The notes below the pieces were generated by a model. That model worked only from the letters and a program-made list of their open reading frames with translations, was not told the origin of the DNA and did no database searches. Made by a program: the position numbers and the translations under genes. From Neisseriales bacterium (GTDB lineage: Bacteria > Pseudomonadota > Gammaproteobacteria > Burkholderiales > UBA11063), in contig DPRZ01000172.1 of the NCBI GenBank assembly GCA_003538525.1, positions 1 through 10,095 of the forward strand: a DNA stretch of 10,095 nucleotides. Reading direction: 5' to 3'. Positions 1 to 6,716 of the stretch are shown one piece after another. Within the stretch, counting starts at the first letter, position 1. Every line of letters starts with the position of its first letter.

Positions 1-689
1 CAACCTTCAGGTGAAATAACCGAATAGACCGAATATTCTAACATGTTAATTTGATCGCCAATTGCAATGGCTAAAGCTCCACCCGAACCACCCTCACCAA
101 TTACGGTACATATAATTGGAACTTCGAGTCCCGCCATCTCATATAAATTACGTCCAATTGCTTCAGATTGGCCACGTTCTTCGGCACCAATTCCAGGATA
201 AGCGCCTGGTGTATCAATGAAAGTGATGATCGGGAGTTTGAATTTATTGGCTAAATTCATTAAACGTAAGGCTTTGCGATAACCTTCAGGGCGTGGCATC
301 CCAAAATTGCGCTCTAAATTTTCTTTAGTATCACGACCTTTTTGATGACCAATAATCATCACCGATTGTTCACCTAGTTTAGCCATACCGCCAATAATAG
401 ATTTATCATCTGCAAAGTGGCGATCGCCATGTAATTCAATAAAATCGGTGAAGATATTATTGATGTAATCGAGTGTCCGTGGACGCTGTGGATGGCGCGC
501 AACTTGTGATATTTCCCATGCACCAAGTTGGCTGTAAATATCTTTAGTTAATTCTTCAACTTTAGTTTGTAATAACTCTATTTCAGAAGAAATATTGACC
601 GCGGATTCATCTTGCATTTGGCGCAATTCAGTAATCTTATTCGTCAATTCCGCAATAGGTTTTTCAAATTCAAGAAAATGTCTTTTCAT
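1..689 (-). CDS. accA: Acetyl-CoA carboxylase carboxyltransferase subunit alpha, 3' end missing
   Basis: This is the alpha subunit of the carboxyltransferase half of acetyl-CoA carboxylase, which with AccD moves the carboxyl group from carboxybiotin on AccB to acetyl-CoA and makes malonyl-CoA for fatty-acid synthesis in the cytoplasm. I translated the minus strand from the ATG at 689: 229 residues are open to the left edge, out of about 315-320 usual for the family. Visible family motifs are the N-terminal [15 protein letters not shown] with a short coiled region, HGDRHFADD near 87-95, [11 protein letters not shown] near 114-123, the segment [21 protein letters not shown] at 158-178, and [15 protein letters not shown] at 198-212, which forms the oxyanion pocket. 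An AGGA Shine-Dalgarno sequence lies about 8 bases before the ATG. It is the last visible gene of the minus-strand cluster, 15 bases after the DUF4124 gene. The N-terminal half is intact; the C-terminus lies outside the window. Confidence 0.97.
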   Translation of the reverse strand, partial: MKRHFLEFEKPIAELTNKITELRQMQDESAVNISSEIELLQTKVEELTKDIYSQLGAWEISQVARHPQRPRTLDYINNIFTDFIELHGDRHFADDKSIIGGMAKLGEQSVMIIGHQKGRDTKENLERNFGMPRPEGYRKALRLMNLANKFKLPIITFIDTPGAYPGIGAEERGQSEAIGRNLYEMAGLEVPIICTVIGEGGSGGALAIAIGDQINMLEYSVYSVISPEG

Positions 690-704
690 AAATAGTCCTA
701 ATAA

Positions 705-1196
705 TTAATTATTAACCCCGAGTTGTTTACTCAAAGTAGAAATATTTTTCTGATGTTCCGTAACTGCATCTTGCAGGGATTGAATCCGTGCTTGATATTG
801 TTCTGGTTGATTAATTTCACTGGCTAATTTAGTCTGTTTAGCCGTAGTTAGCGCTTGTTGAGAATCGGATAGTGCTTGCTTTTCTCGATTCAGCTCTTCA
901 TTTAAAATTTGTTGGCGTCCGGTCTCATTGCCATAAGTTGGCGCGGTATCTTTAGTATAAATCTTGGTGCTTTTAGTCTCATTGGGTGCTTGGGTATAAC
1001 CTTTTGCCGCATAATCACGTTTGCTCATCGGTGATGAATACACTGAGAGCGGTGGTAAATTTAATTTTTTCGCATTTTTAACCGGTTTATTGGTATATAC
1101 GGAGTTGCCATTTTTATCTTTGTAAAGGTAAATATCATCGGCAAATCCGCTGGTAATTAAACCTATGCTAATTAGAGCATAAATTAAATTTTTCAT
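705..1196 (-). CDS. DUF4124 domain secreted protein with coiled-coil tail
   Basis: This 163-residue exported protein has no known biochemical role. Residues 1-19 form a Sec signal peptide (MKN, a hydrophobic core, then SGFA before DD), which would place it in the periplasm. Residues 21-40 (DIYLYKDKNGNSVYTNKP) match the DUF4124 pattern, in which an aromatic-K-D-x-x-G turn is followed by an aromatic-T-x-x-P motif. Residues of about 93-160 are rich in E, Q, K and L with heptad-like spacing and should form a coiled coil. As I recall, this DUF4124-plus-coil layout is common in betaproteobacteria. Its start lies 5 bases after the stop of the AmpE/CobD-like gene, with no convincing Shine-Dalgarno sequence, so translation probably depends on coupling to the gene upstream. 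The domain call is fairly safe; the function is unknown. Confidence 0.85.
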   Translation of the reverse strand: MKNLIYALISIGLITSGFADDIYLYKDKNGNSVYTNKPVKNAKKLNLPPLSVYSSPMSKRDYAAKGYTQAPNETKSTKIYTKDTAPTYGNETGRQQILNEELNREKQALSDSQQALTTAKQTKLASEINQPEQYQARIQSLQDAVTEHQKNISTLSKQLGVNN

Positions 1197-1201
1197 GCGG
1201 A

Positions 1202-2035
1202 CTAAAATAAGTTGATTATTGAAATAATCGATACAAAAGCAATAAAGAATAAACCACTGCGATAAAGTAAGGCAACCACATAATCTACGACTTTTGGATC
1301 AAAGAGATTATTGGTGCTGCGCACATCTTCAATTCCATCGTCTTCAATCGCGTGTGGTTTAGCAAATTTGTCTTTACCAATTGCGACAAAAGCAACTTCA
1401 TTTAAGACATTTTCGAGGTAGAAAAAGCTTAGTTTTACTTTACCTCGTTGCTCTAATGCATAGCGCATTACTTCTTCAAAATCACCTGCTACCGCAATAA
1501 ATATAATTAGCACCGTATAGGGTACTAGATTGATCCAGAATAACATTTTGTCAACTACTACACTATAGACTAGTGATTCTTCGCCACGGGCACGAAGTTT
1601 AGTTGCCATCGCATTTAAAACTAGATAGCAAATTGCGCCTAATACCGATGGGAGCACCATAAACCAGAATGTTGTTGCGAAGAACTTAGTAGCAAAAGTT
1701 TGGACAAATTGTTGAAAATCACTGCCGCGATTGGCTTTTTTGGCTTCATCTTTCCAGCCTAAAATATCCACGCACAGCACGAATAACAGGCAATTAATTA
1801 TAAAATATGGAAGATGATGACTATTTAATGGCAAAATCATTAATAACATAGTAACTAATAAAAATGGAATCAATGCAAAAATAAAGTACAAGCGAATTTC
1901 GCGTACGGTTTGGAAATCGCGCTTGACAAATAAATTGGCATATTGCTCAATTTTATTGTTAAACCAGCCTCTAATTCCCCCGAGCAGTTTTCGTTGCTCA
2001 AGAAAAATAGTTAAAAGTATAGCGATAAATGACAT
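1202..2035 (-). CDS. AmpE/CobD-like inner membrane protein
   Basis: This 277-residue polytopic membrane protein resembles the AmpE/CobD (CbiB) family. The N-terminus MSFIAILLTIFLEQRKLL fits the family's short hydrophobic start followed by LEQ or an equivalent. Hydrophobic spans occur near residues 48-70, 75-93, 118-145, 162-183 and 258-277. The segment NRGSDFQQFVQTFATKFFATTFWFMVLP (about 101-128), followed by GAICYLVLNAMA, resembles the conserved core in which a charged loop enters an FWF-x-LLP-x-x-GA-x-x-Y helix. True CobD makes adenosylcobinamide, and AmpE has been linked to beta-lactamase induction sensing. No cobalamin gene and no ampD is nearby, so neither role is supported here. An AGGTAA ribosome binding site lies about 10 bases upstream of the ATG. 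It sits 19 bases after hpt and 5 bases before the DUF4124 gene, so it is probably cotranscribed with both. Family-level confidence is moderate to good; the function is unassigned. Confidence 0.75.
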   Translation of the reverse strand: MSFIAILLTIFLEQRKLLGGIRGWFNNKIEQYANLFVKRDFQTVREIRLYFIFALIPFLLVTMLLMILPLNSHHLPYFIINCLLFVLCVDILGWKDEAKKANRGSDFQQFVQTFATKFFATTFWFMVLPSVLGAICYLVLNAMATKLRARGEESLVYSVVVDKMLFWINLVPYTVLIIFIAVAGDFEEVMRYALEQRGKVKLSFFYLENVLNEVAFVAIGKDKFAKPHAIEDDGIEDVRSTNNLFDPKVVDYVVALLYRSGLFFIAFVSIISIINLF

Positions 2036-2054
2036 AAGTTATGGTTACCTGTAA

Positions 2055-2612
2055 TTAATTATTGTTGTAGATGTAAATTTCTTGTAAATTTCGATTCACA
2101 TCAAAAATATCCATACCAAAACCAAATAGGAAGTGATTAGGAGCATTAACTCCGACATGATCGGCATAAATTGGTTTTTCTTTGCCAATTTCCTTGTTGA
2201 CCATTACCGCAACTTTGCATTCTTTAGCTTCCGCATTCATTAAGAAGCGTTTAATTTCGGCAATAGTGTGACCTTCATCAAGAATATCATCGAGAATATA
2301 GACAGTCTTACCGCGAATTAGCGATTCTTTAGGTTGTCTGAACCATGTAATATGGCTTGAACCATAATGGGCATCACCATAACGTGAGGCATGAATATAA
2401 TCCATAATAATTGGTTTTTTAAGGCGTTTGGTTAACTCTGAGGCAAACATCATGCCGCCATTCATAACCGTTAAAAAAACTGGTACTTCATCACCTATTT
2501 CTTGATCAATATTGGCGGCCATTTGGTCGAGTGCGCTAGATAATTGTTCTTGATTAAACAGGACGGTTGAATTTTGAATAAGTTGTTGTGCTTTGGCATA
2601 ATCTAATTGCAT
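2055..2612 (-). CDS. hpt: Hypoxanthine-guanine phosphoribosyltransferase
   Basis: This is a purine salvage enzyme that joins hypoxanthine or guanine to PRPP to give IMP or GMP in the cytoplasm. The 185-residue length is normal for the bacterial enzyme. The PRPP-binding motif is VYILDDILDEGHT at residues 104-116, with the two acidic residues DD followed by the DEGHT loop. The pyrophosphate loop is MNGGMMF at 50-56. The mobile-loop region includes SSHITW near 85-90, and the C-terminus carries GFGMDIFDVNRNLQEIY, equivalent to the D-x-x-x-RNL-P-x-I base-binding end of the family. A good Shine-Dalgarno sequence (GAGGT) precedes the ATG at 2612. It is the first gene of the minus-strand cluster and faces gpmI across a 133-base divergent region. 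Xanthine as an alternative substrate cannot be excluded from the sequence alone. Confidence 0.93.
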   Translation of the reverse strand: MQLDYAKAQQLIQNSTVLFNQEQLSSALDQMAANIDQEIGDEVPVFLTVMNGGMMFASELTKRLKKPIIMDYIHASRYGDAHYGSSHITWFRQPKESLIRGKTVYILDDILDEGHTIAEIKRFLMNAEAKECKVAVMVNKEIGKEKPIYADHVGVNAPNHFLFGFGMDIFDVNRNLQEIYIYNNN

Positions 2613-2745
2613 GGAGACCTCATGTTTATATTAAAATATAGACTTAATAAAAATAATGGAAATAAAATTTACCCTGTATTGTAACAAAAAATAACCGAGC
2701 TAACAAGCTCAAAGTAATTATATAACTTTTGAATGAGAATATATT
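2613..2745. promoter_or_regulatory. Divergent hpt/gpmI intergenic region with small inverted repeat
   Basis: This 133-base, strongly AT-rich stretch must hold the promoters of both diverging units. On the plus strand a TATAAC hexamer (2721-2726) could serve as the gpmI -10 box, but no good -35 is at the right distance. Just before it is a 5-bp inverted repeat, GAGCT at 2697-2701 and AGCTC at 2706-2710, with a four-base loop, placed where an operator could sit. On the hpt side the near-palindrome TATATT-AA-AATATA (2627-2640) gives several possible -10 boxes for the minus strand. The region's role is certain from gene orientation; the individual elements are tentative. Confidence 0.4.
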
Positions 2746-4263
2746 ATGCAAAAAGCTTTACTTTTAATTTTAGATGGTTTCGGAATTCGGAGCGACGATG
2801 ATTTTAATGCGGTAGCTGGCGCAGCTAAACCAAATTTGACAAAATACATGCAGAATTATGCATTTGGTAAAATTAATGCTTCAGAACAGGCGGTTGGTTT
2901 ACCTAAAGGTCAATTTGGTAATTCTGAAGTAGGACACTTAAATCTTGGTGCTGGACGAATTGTGCGTCAAGATATCACCAAAATTGATTATGCAATTGAA
3001 ACCGGTGAGTTTTATACCAATCCAGCCTTTTTGGCGGCTTTTGCAACAACCTCGACTAAAACAGTGCATATTTTTGGACTTTTGTCGGATGGTGGAGTGC
3101 ATGCACATCAAAATCACATTTATGAATTAATCAAATTGGCTAGTCAATCAACAAATATTCAACATATTTGGGTGCATGTGTTTTTAGATGGACGTGATAC
3201 GCCACCACAAAGCGCGAAACACTTTATTACTCAGTTAGAAGAAGTTTTAGTGACTAATCCTAAGGCTAAAATTGCGACGGTGGCTGGGCGTTATTATGCG
3301 ATGGATCGGGATAAACGTTGGGATCGAGTTGAATTAGCTTATCAAGCTTTGGTAGATGCAATTGGCGCAACTTCTTTTGCTAATCCATGTGCGGCAATTG
3401 ATGCAGCTTATGCTGAAGGTGTTAATGATGAATTTGTTAAACCTGCGGTATTAAATGGTTATAGTGGTATGAATTCTGGCGATAGCGTTATTTTTGCTAA
3501 TTATCGCTCAGATCGTGCTGTTCAATTGAGTGATGTTTTCATTGGTAAAGACTTTGCTGGATTTAAGCGTAAAGAGCTGCAGTTAGCTAGTTTTGTGAGC
3601 ATGACCCGCTATAATGATAAATTAGAATGTTTAGTCGCTTATCCGCCAGTTGCGATAGCTAATACCTTGGGTGAATATATCAGTAAATTGGGTTTGAAAC
3701 AGTTAAGAATTGCTGAAACAGAAAAATACCCCCACGTAACTTATTTCTTTAATGGTGGTGAACAACAGCCATTTGCGAACGAAACGCGAATTTTAGTTAA
3801 TTCACCAAAAGAGGTTGCGACTTATGATTTGAAGCCTGAAATGAGTTTACCAGAAGTGGCAAGTAAATTAGTGGCTGCAATTAATAGTGATGAATATGAT
3901 TTGATTATTAGTAATTTTGCTAATGGTGATATGGTTGGACATACGGGTAATTACGCGGCGAGCGTTAAGGCGGTTGAGGCTTTAGATTTATATGTTGGAC
4001 AAGTTGTTGAGGCAATGTTGGCACATGGTGGTGAAGTTTTAATTGTGGCAGATCATGGTAATTGTGAGCAAATGTTTGATTATCAAAGTCAGCAACCCCA
4101 CACGCAACACACCACTAATTTAGTTCCGTGTATTTATATTGGTCGGCAAGCTTCAGTGCGTGCTGGTGGCGCCTTAGAAGATGTTGCGCCAACTTTATTG
4201 CAAATTATGGGTGTAGCGCAACCAGTTGAAATGACTGGTAAAAGCTTAATTGCATTTCAATAG
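2746..4263 (+). CDS. gpmI: 2,3-bisphosphoglycerate-independent phosphoglycerate mutase
   Basis: This glycolytic and gluconeogenic enzyme interconverts 3- and 2-phosphoglycerate through a phosphoserine intermediate, using two metal ions (usually Mn2+), in the cytoplasm. The length of 505 residues is typical. The alkaline-phosphatase-like metal site is complete: D10 in LDGFG, the nucleophile S60 in GNSEVGH, D395 and H399 in GDMVGH, D436 and H437 in ADHGN, and H455 in TQHTT. The inserted phosphotransferase domain (about 75-300) shows H121, DGRD at 148-151, GRYYAMDRDKRWDR at 181-194 and NYRSDR at 252-257. K327 lies in EKYPHVTYF. No residue that I expect to be essential is missing. The ATG at 2746 follows a weak GAG-containing ribosome binding site. 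The next gene, envC, begins 7 bases after the stop; gpmI-envC linkage also exists in E. coli. Confidence 0.98.
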   Translation: MQKALLLILDGFGIRSDDDFNAVAGAAKPNLTKYMQNYAFGKINASEQAVGLPKGQFGNSEVGHLNLGAGRIVRQDITKIDYAIETGEFYTNPAFLAAFATTSTKTVHIFGLLSDGGVHAHQNHIYELIKLASQSTNIQHIWVHVFLDGRDTPPQSAKHFITQLEEVLVTNPKAKIATVAGRYYAMDRDKRWDRVELAYQALVDAIGATSFANPCAAIDAAYAEGVNDEFVKPAVLNGYSGMNSGDSVIFANYRSDRAVQLSDVFIGKDFAGFKRKELQLASFVSMTRYNDKLECLVAYPPVAIANTLGEYISKLGLKQLRIAETEKYPHVTYFFNGGEQQPFANETRILVNSPKEVATYDLKPEMSLPEVASKLVAAINSDEYDLIISNFANGDMVGHTGNYAASVKAVEALDLYVGQVVEAMLAHGGEVLIVADHGNCEQMFDYQSQQPHTQHTTNLVPCIYIGRQASVRAGGALEDVAPTLLQIMGVAQPVEMTGKSLIAFQ

Positions 4264-4270
4264 GTAATTG

Positions 4271-5668
4271 ATGAAAAAAATAATCTTAACGCTGCTGATG
4301 GCTGGATTAAGTGTAACTAATTCGGCTTTTGCCGCCGGGTCAAGTTCAATTAATAGTAATTTGAATGATTTAAATTCGCAAATTCAACAAATTAATCAAG
4401 ATTTAAATTCAAAGCAGCAGCAAAAGCAAAAAATTGATGCCGCCTTAAAAAATTCTCAAGGTGCGATAACTAAAACCAAGTCGTTATTAGATAAACTTAC
4501 TCAACAACGGGCGTTGAATTTACAGCAACTTGATCAGTTAGCAACCTCAATTCCAAAAGTTACTAGCGCGACGCAACAAGCTCAAGCTCAGGTTGCGAGT
4601 TCAATGACCAATATTTACCAGCAAATTAAAACCATTGAACAAGATCAGCAATCCTTGTTAGCTGGTAATGATGCGCTGGATGCTGAGCGTAAAAAAACTT
4701 ATTTGGTGGCGATTCTTAAAGCCGAACAAGCTAAATACATGCAGCTTAATAAACAATTAGCTCAACTACAAGCTTTAAATAGCAAATTACAACTTGAAGT
4801 TGAGCGTCTAAATGCTAAATTGGGGAATACGGCTAAGCAACATGAGCAATTATTGGTGGTAAAAGACCAAACGGCACAACAAGCGGTACAGGTGAAACAA
4901 CAGATCGCTCGTGAAAAAGCTCAACTCTCTAATTTAAAACAGCGTCAAGTTGAGTTAAATAAGCTATTGCAACAATTAGCGTTAATTGAGAAACAGCAAA
5001 AAGCGCGTCAACTTGCAGCTAAAAAAGCCGCGGCTAAAGCTGCTGCCAGAGCTCAAGCGGAACAAAAACAGGCGCAACAAGCCAGCGTGAATGGAGCAAC
5101 TAAAACATCGCAACCCGCGTTGATTGTCGCAAAACCACCTGGTGCAGAAACTAGTGTTACGCCGCTAGAGACTGAAAAACCAATCGCGGTTAGCGACCAA
5201 TCTACTGCAGCGACTCCAGTTGTCAAAGACAGTCCTAAGAGCAGTGGTATTGCATTAGGTAAATCTGATGCGAGTATCGAAGATAACTCACCGTTTATGG
5301 CACGTAAATTATCCAAACCAATTGCAGGTAATATAACGGTTGGTTTTGGGCAAATGCGTGATAGTGTACGCAATAATGGTGTGCTGGTTAGTCCAGCCGA
5401 GAATACGCCAGTTTATTCGGTGTCACGTGGCGTGGTATTATTTAGCGGGAGTTTGCCTGGCTTTGGTCAAATTATTGTGGTGGATAATGGTGATAATTAT
5501 ACCTCGGTGTATAGCGGAGTTATTTCCAAAGTTGCTAAAGGTAATTCGCTTGCCGCTGGTCAGCAAATTGCTAGCAGTGGTAATGCGGATAACCAGCCGA
5601 TGGGTGGCGTATATTTTGAATTGCGCCATTTGGGTAAGCCGGTTAATCCCAGCAAGTTATTCAACTAA
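4271..5668 (+). CDS. envC: EnvC-like murein hydrolase activator with degenerate LytM domain
   Basis: This is a periplasmic activator of cell-wall amidases at the division site (the EnvC-FtsEX-AmiA/B pathway in E. coli). I start at the ATG at 4271, which gives 465 residues and follows an AGGT element; a TTG just upstream at 4268 would add one residue. Residues 1-21 form a signal peptide ending SAFA. Residues of about 26-235 are Q-, L- and K-rich coiled coil, as in EnvC. An A/K-rich stretch (about 245-265) and a Pro/Thr/Ser linker follow. The C-terminal LytM/M23 domain spans about 347-465. It lacks the zinc ligands of active M23 peptidases: the HxxxD position reads RDSVRNNGV and the HxH position reads YFELRHLGKPVNP. 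EnvC is likewise degenerate and non-catalytic. The position directly after gpmI supports the EnvC assignment over NlpD, which would also have a lipobox and a LysM domain. Confidence 0.9.
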   Translation: MKKIILTLLMAGLSVTNSAFAAGSSSINSNLNDLNSQIQQINQDLNSKQQQKQKIDAALKNSQGAITKTKSLLDKLTQQRALNLQQLDQLATSIPKVTSATQQAQAQVASSMTNIYQQIKTIEQDQQSLLAGNDALDAERKKTYLVAILKAEQAKYMQLNKQLAQLQALNSKLQLEVERLNAKLGNTAKQHEQLLVVKDQTAQQAVQVKQQIAREKAQLSNLKQRQVELNKLLQQLALIEKQQKARQLAAKKAAAKAAARAQAEQKQAQQASVNGATKTSQPALIVAKPPGAETSVTPLETEKPIAVSDQSTAATPVVKDSPKSSGIALGKSDASIEDNSPFMARKLSKPIAGNITVGFGQMRDSVRNNGVLVSPAENTPVYSVSRGVVLFSGSLPGFGQIIVVDNGDNYTSVYSGVISKVAKGNSLAAGQQIASSGNADNQPMGGVYFELRHLGKPVNPSKLFN

Positions 5669-5674
5669 TTATTT

Positions 5675-5704
5675 TATAAAAGCACCAATCAAGGTGCTTT
5701 TATA
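5675..5704 (+). terminator. Intrinsic terminator after envC
   Basis: A perfect 12-bp stem is formed by TATAAAAGCACC (5675-5686) and GGTGCTTTTATA (5693-5704) around the loop AATCAA. The GC core is GCACC/GGTGC, and the flanking A and T runs would give a U-rich tail to a plus-strand transcript. It lies 6 bases after the envC stop codon and should end the gpmI-envC transcript. Because the arms carry both an A run and a T run, it could also act on the minus strand. Confidence 0.88.
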
Positions 5705-5730
5705 TGTTTTAACTCTTAAAAAGAAAAATT

Positions 5731-6411
5731 ATGAAAATAGGTATTTTGATTTATCCTAATGTGCAACCGCTGGACGCAATTGGTCCATGGGAAGTTTTTT
5801 CAATCTGGCAAAAAATTCTGGCGCCAAGCGTTGAGCTAGTTTTAGTTTCTGAATATGGTGGTTTGGTTGAATGCGATAGTTCGATTGTCTTGCAGGCGCA
5901 TGTTGATTTTTCTGGATGTGATAATTTGGATTGCTTAATTGTCCCTGGTGGAATTGGACGTATTAAACAAATTCATAATGTTAGATTAATTGAATTTATT
6001 CAACGACAAAGTAAGACCTGTCAGATTTTAGCGTCTGTTTGCACTGGCGCCTTTCTGTTAGCTCAAGCTGGAGTACTGAAAGGACAGGTAGTGACCAGTT
6101 ATTGGCGCTCGATTAAAGAATTGACCGAGAGTTTTGAGGTGCAAATTGTGGAGCAACGCGTGGTTAAGTCTGGCAAAATTTGGACCGCTGGTGGCGTTAC
6201 GAGTGGTATTGATTTGGCGTTGGAATTGATCAATGAAGTAGCTGGTAAAGACTCGATGGATAAAGTTAGGCTATTATTGGAATATTTCCCAACTTCAGCG
6301 CATAATTGTCAATTAGATTTGGCAAATGATTTACCCAATTATGGGAGTAACCAGATTAGTCGTGCTGATTTACCAAAGTATATTACCGATTCGATTGGTG
6401 TATCAAGTTAA
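5731..6411 (+). CDS. DJ-1/PfpI family protein, isonitrile hydratase-like subgroup
   Basis: This is a 226-residue cytoplasmic protein of the DJ-1/PfpI (class I glutamine amidotransferase-like) superfamily. The core is clear: MKIGILIYPNVQPLDAIGPWEVF at the N-terminus with D15 and E21, VPGG at 71-74, the nucleophile elbow ASVCTGAFLLAQAGVLKG with C104, and the C-terminal WTAGGVTSGIDLALELI (151-167). This pattern is closest to isonitrile hydratase-like members and to the sensor half of GlxA-type AraC regulators, but no helix-turn-helix domain follows. The usual TTHW segment after the elbow here reads TSYW (122-125), so the histidine often found there is a tyrosine. After about residue 190 the tail is polar and I do not recognise it. 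The real substrate is unknown. The start is 26 bases downstream of a strong hairpin, with only a weak A-rich ribosome binding site. Confidence 0.85.
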   Translation: MKIGILIYPNVQPLDAIGPWEVFSIWQKILAPSVELVLVSEYGGLVECDSSIVLQAHVDFSGCDNLDCLIVPGGIGRIKQIHNVRLIEFIQRQSKTCQILASVCTGAFLLAQAGVLKGQVVTSYWRSIKELTESFEVQIVEQRVVKSGKIWTAGGVTSGIDLALELINEVAGKDSMDKVRLLLEYFPTSAHNCQLDLANDLPNYGSNQISRADLPKYITDSIGVSS

Positions 6412-6542
6412 TTTTAATATTTGTAATTTAATAGCAGTGTTGCAGTTATCTTTAATGTGTCGCGCTTATCGTGTATTTGTCTACGTTACTCTTAATGTAA
6501 ACAGTATGAAGATTCTAATTCAGTAAGGTAATTTACGCCTAG

Positions 6543-6589
6543 AGGAAATTTAATGATTATTTAATGTGATGAAATATTTTAAACTTCCT
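6543..6589. repeat. Imperfect inverted repeat enclosing a helically phased direct repeat
   Basis: AGGAAATTTAA (6543-6553) pairs with TTAAACTTCCT (6579-6589) over 11 positions with one mismatch, separated by 25 bases. Within it ATTTAATG occurs twice (6548-6555 and 6559-6566), exactly 11 bases apart, about one helical turn. The arrangement is consistent with a protein-binding site upstream of the transporter promoter, but AT-rich DNA produces such patterns by chance. Confidence 0.3.
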
Positions 6590-6635
6590 AATTTTAGCTG
6601 TCAGCACTAATACCACAATTTCAACAATGTGATCA

Positions 6636-6644
6636 TGATATAAT
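6636..6644 (+). promoter_or_regulatory. Extended -10 promoter for the transporter-desulfidase unit
   Basis: The sequence TGATATAAT contains a perfect TATAAT (6639-6644) with the TG of an extended -10 one base upstream. No good -35 lies at 16-18 bases, which is acceptable for extended -10 promoters or ones helped by an activator. Transcription would begin near 6650 and leave a leader of about 65 bases before the ATG at 6717. An AATGTGAT copy (6626-6633) lies immediately upstream and could be where an activator binds. Confidence 0.5.
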
Positions 6645-6716
6645 CCATACTTACAATGATGTTATGTTCTAATAATTGTTAGGCATAATTTTGATTAATT
6701 TTTAATAAGGTCAAAT

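Larger units (their letters stand above)
6412..6716. other. Gene-free region upstream of the cysteine-use genes
   Basis: I find no credible coding sequence or RNA gene in these 305 bases. The left half (6412-6540) shows nothing recognisable, including no GC-rich terminator hairpin for the preceding gene. The right half holds an imperfect inverted repeat with a direct repeat (6543-6589), two copies of AATGTGAT (6563-6570 and 6626-6633, 63 bases apart), and an extended -10 promoter element at 6636-6644. The length and the clustering of repeats suggest the control region of the transporter-desulfidase unit. Confidence 0.5.

Noticed and set aside
5053..5373. Minus-strand open frame of 106 codons inside envC
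   Set aside because: It is an antisense shadow of the low-complexity linker of envC, with no ribosome binding site or family features.
5340..5759. Plus-strand open frame of 139 codons overlapping the 3' end of envC
   Set aside because: It lies in another frame of the LytM domain coding region, runs through the terminator hairpin, and its product shows no domain or signal I recognise. envC explains this sequence.
6326..6526. Plus-strand open frame of 66 codons overlapping the end of the DJ-1/PfpI gene
   Set aside because: More than 80 bases overlap a real gene in another frame, there is no ribosome binding site, and the residue composition looks random.
6553..6564. Very short open frame (ATG ATT ATT TAA) after an AGAGGA element, possible leader peptide
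   Set aside because: Three codons with no regulatory codons or following attenuator hairpin, and it lies upstream of the presumed transcription start near 6650.
6629..6644. Possible CRP site, TGTGA upstream of the transporter promoter
   Set aside because: Only one half-site is present; the opposite TCACA arm is missing and the position overlaps the -10 box.
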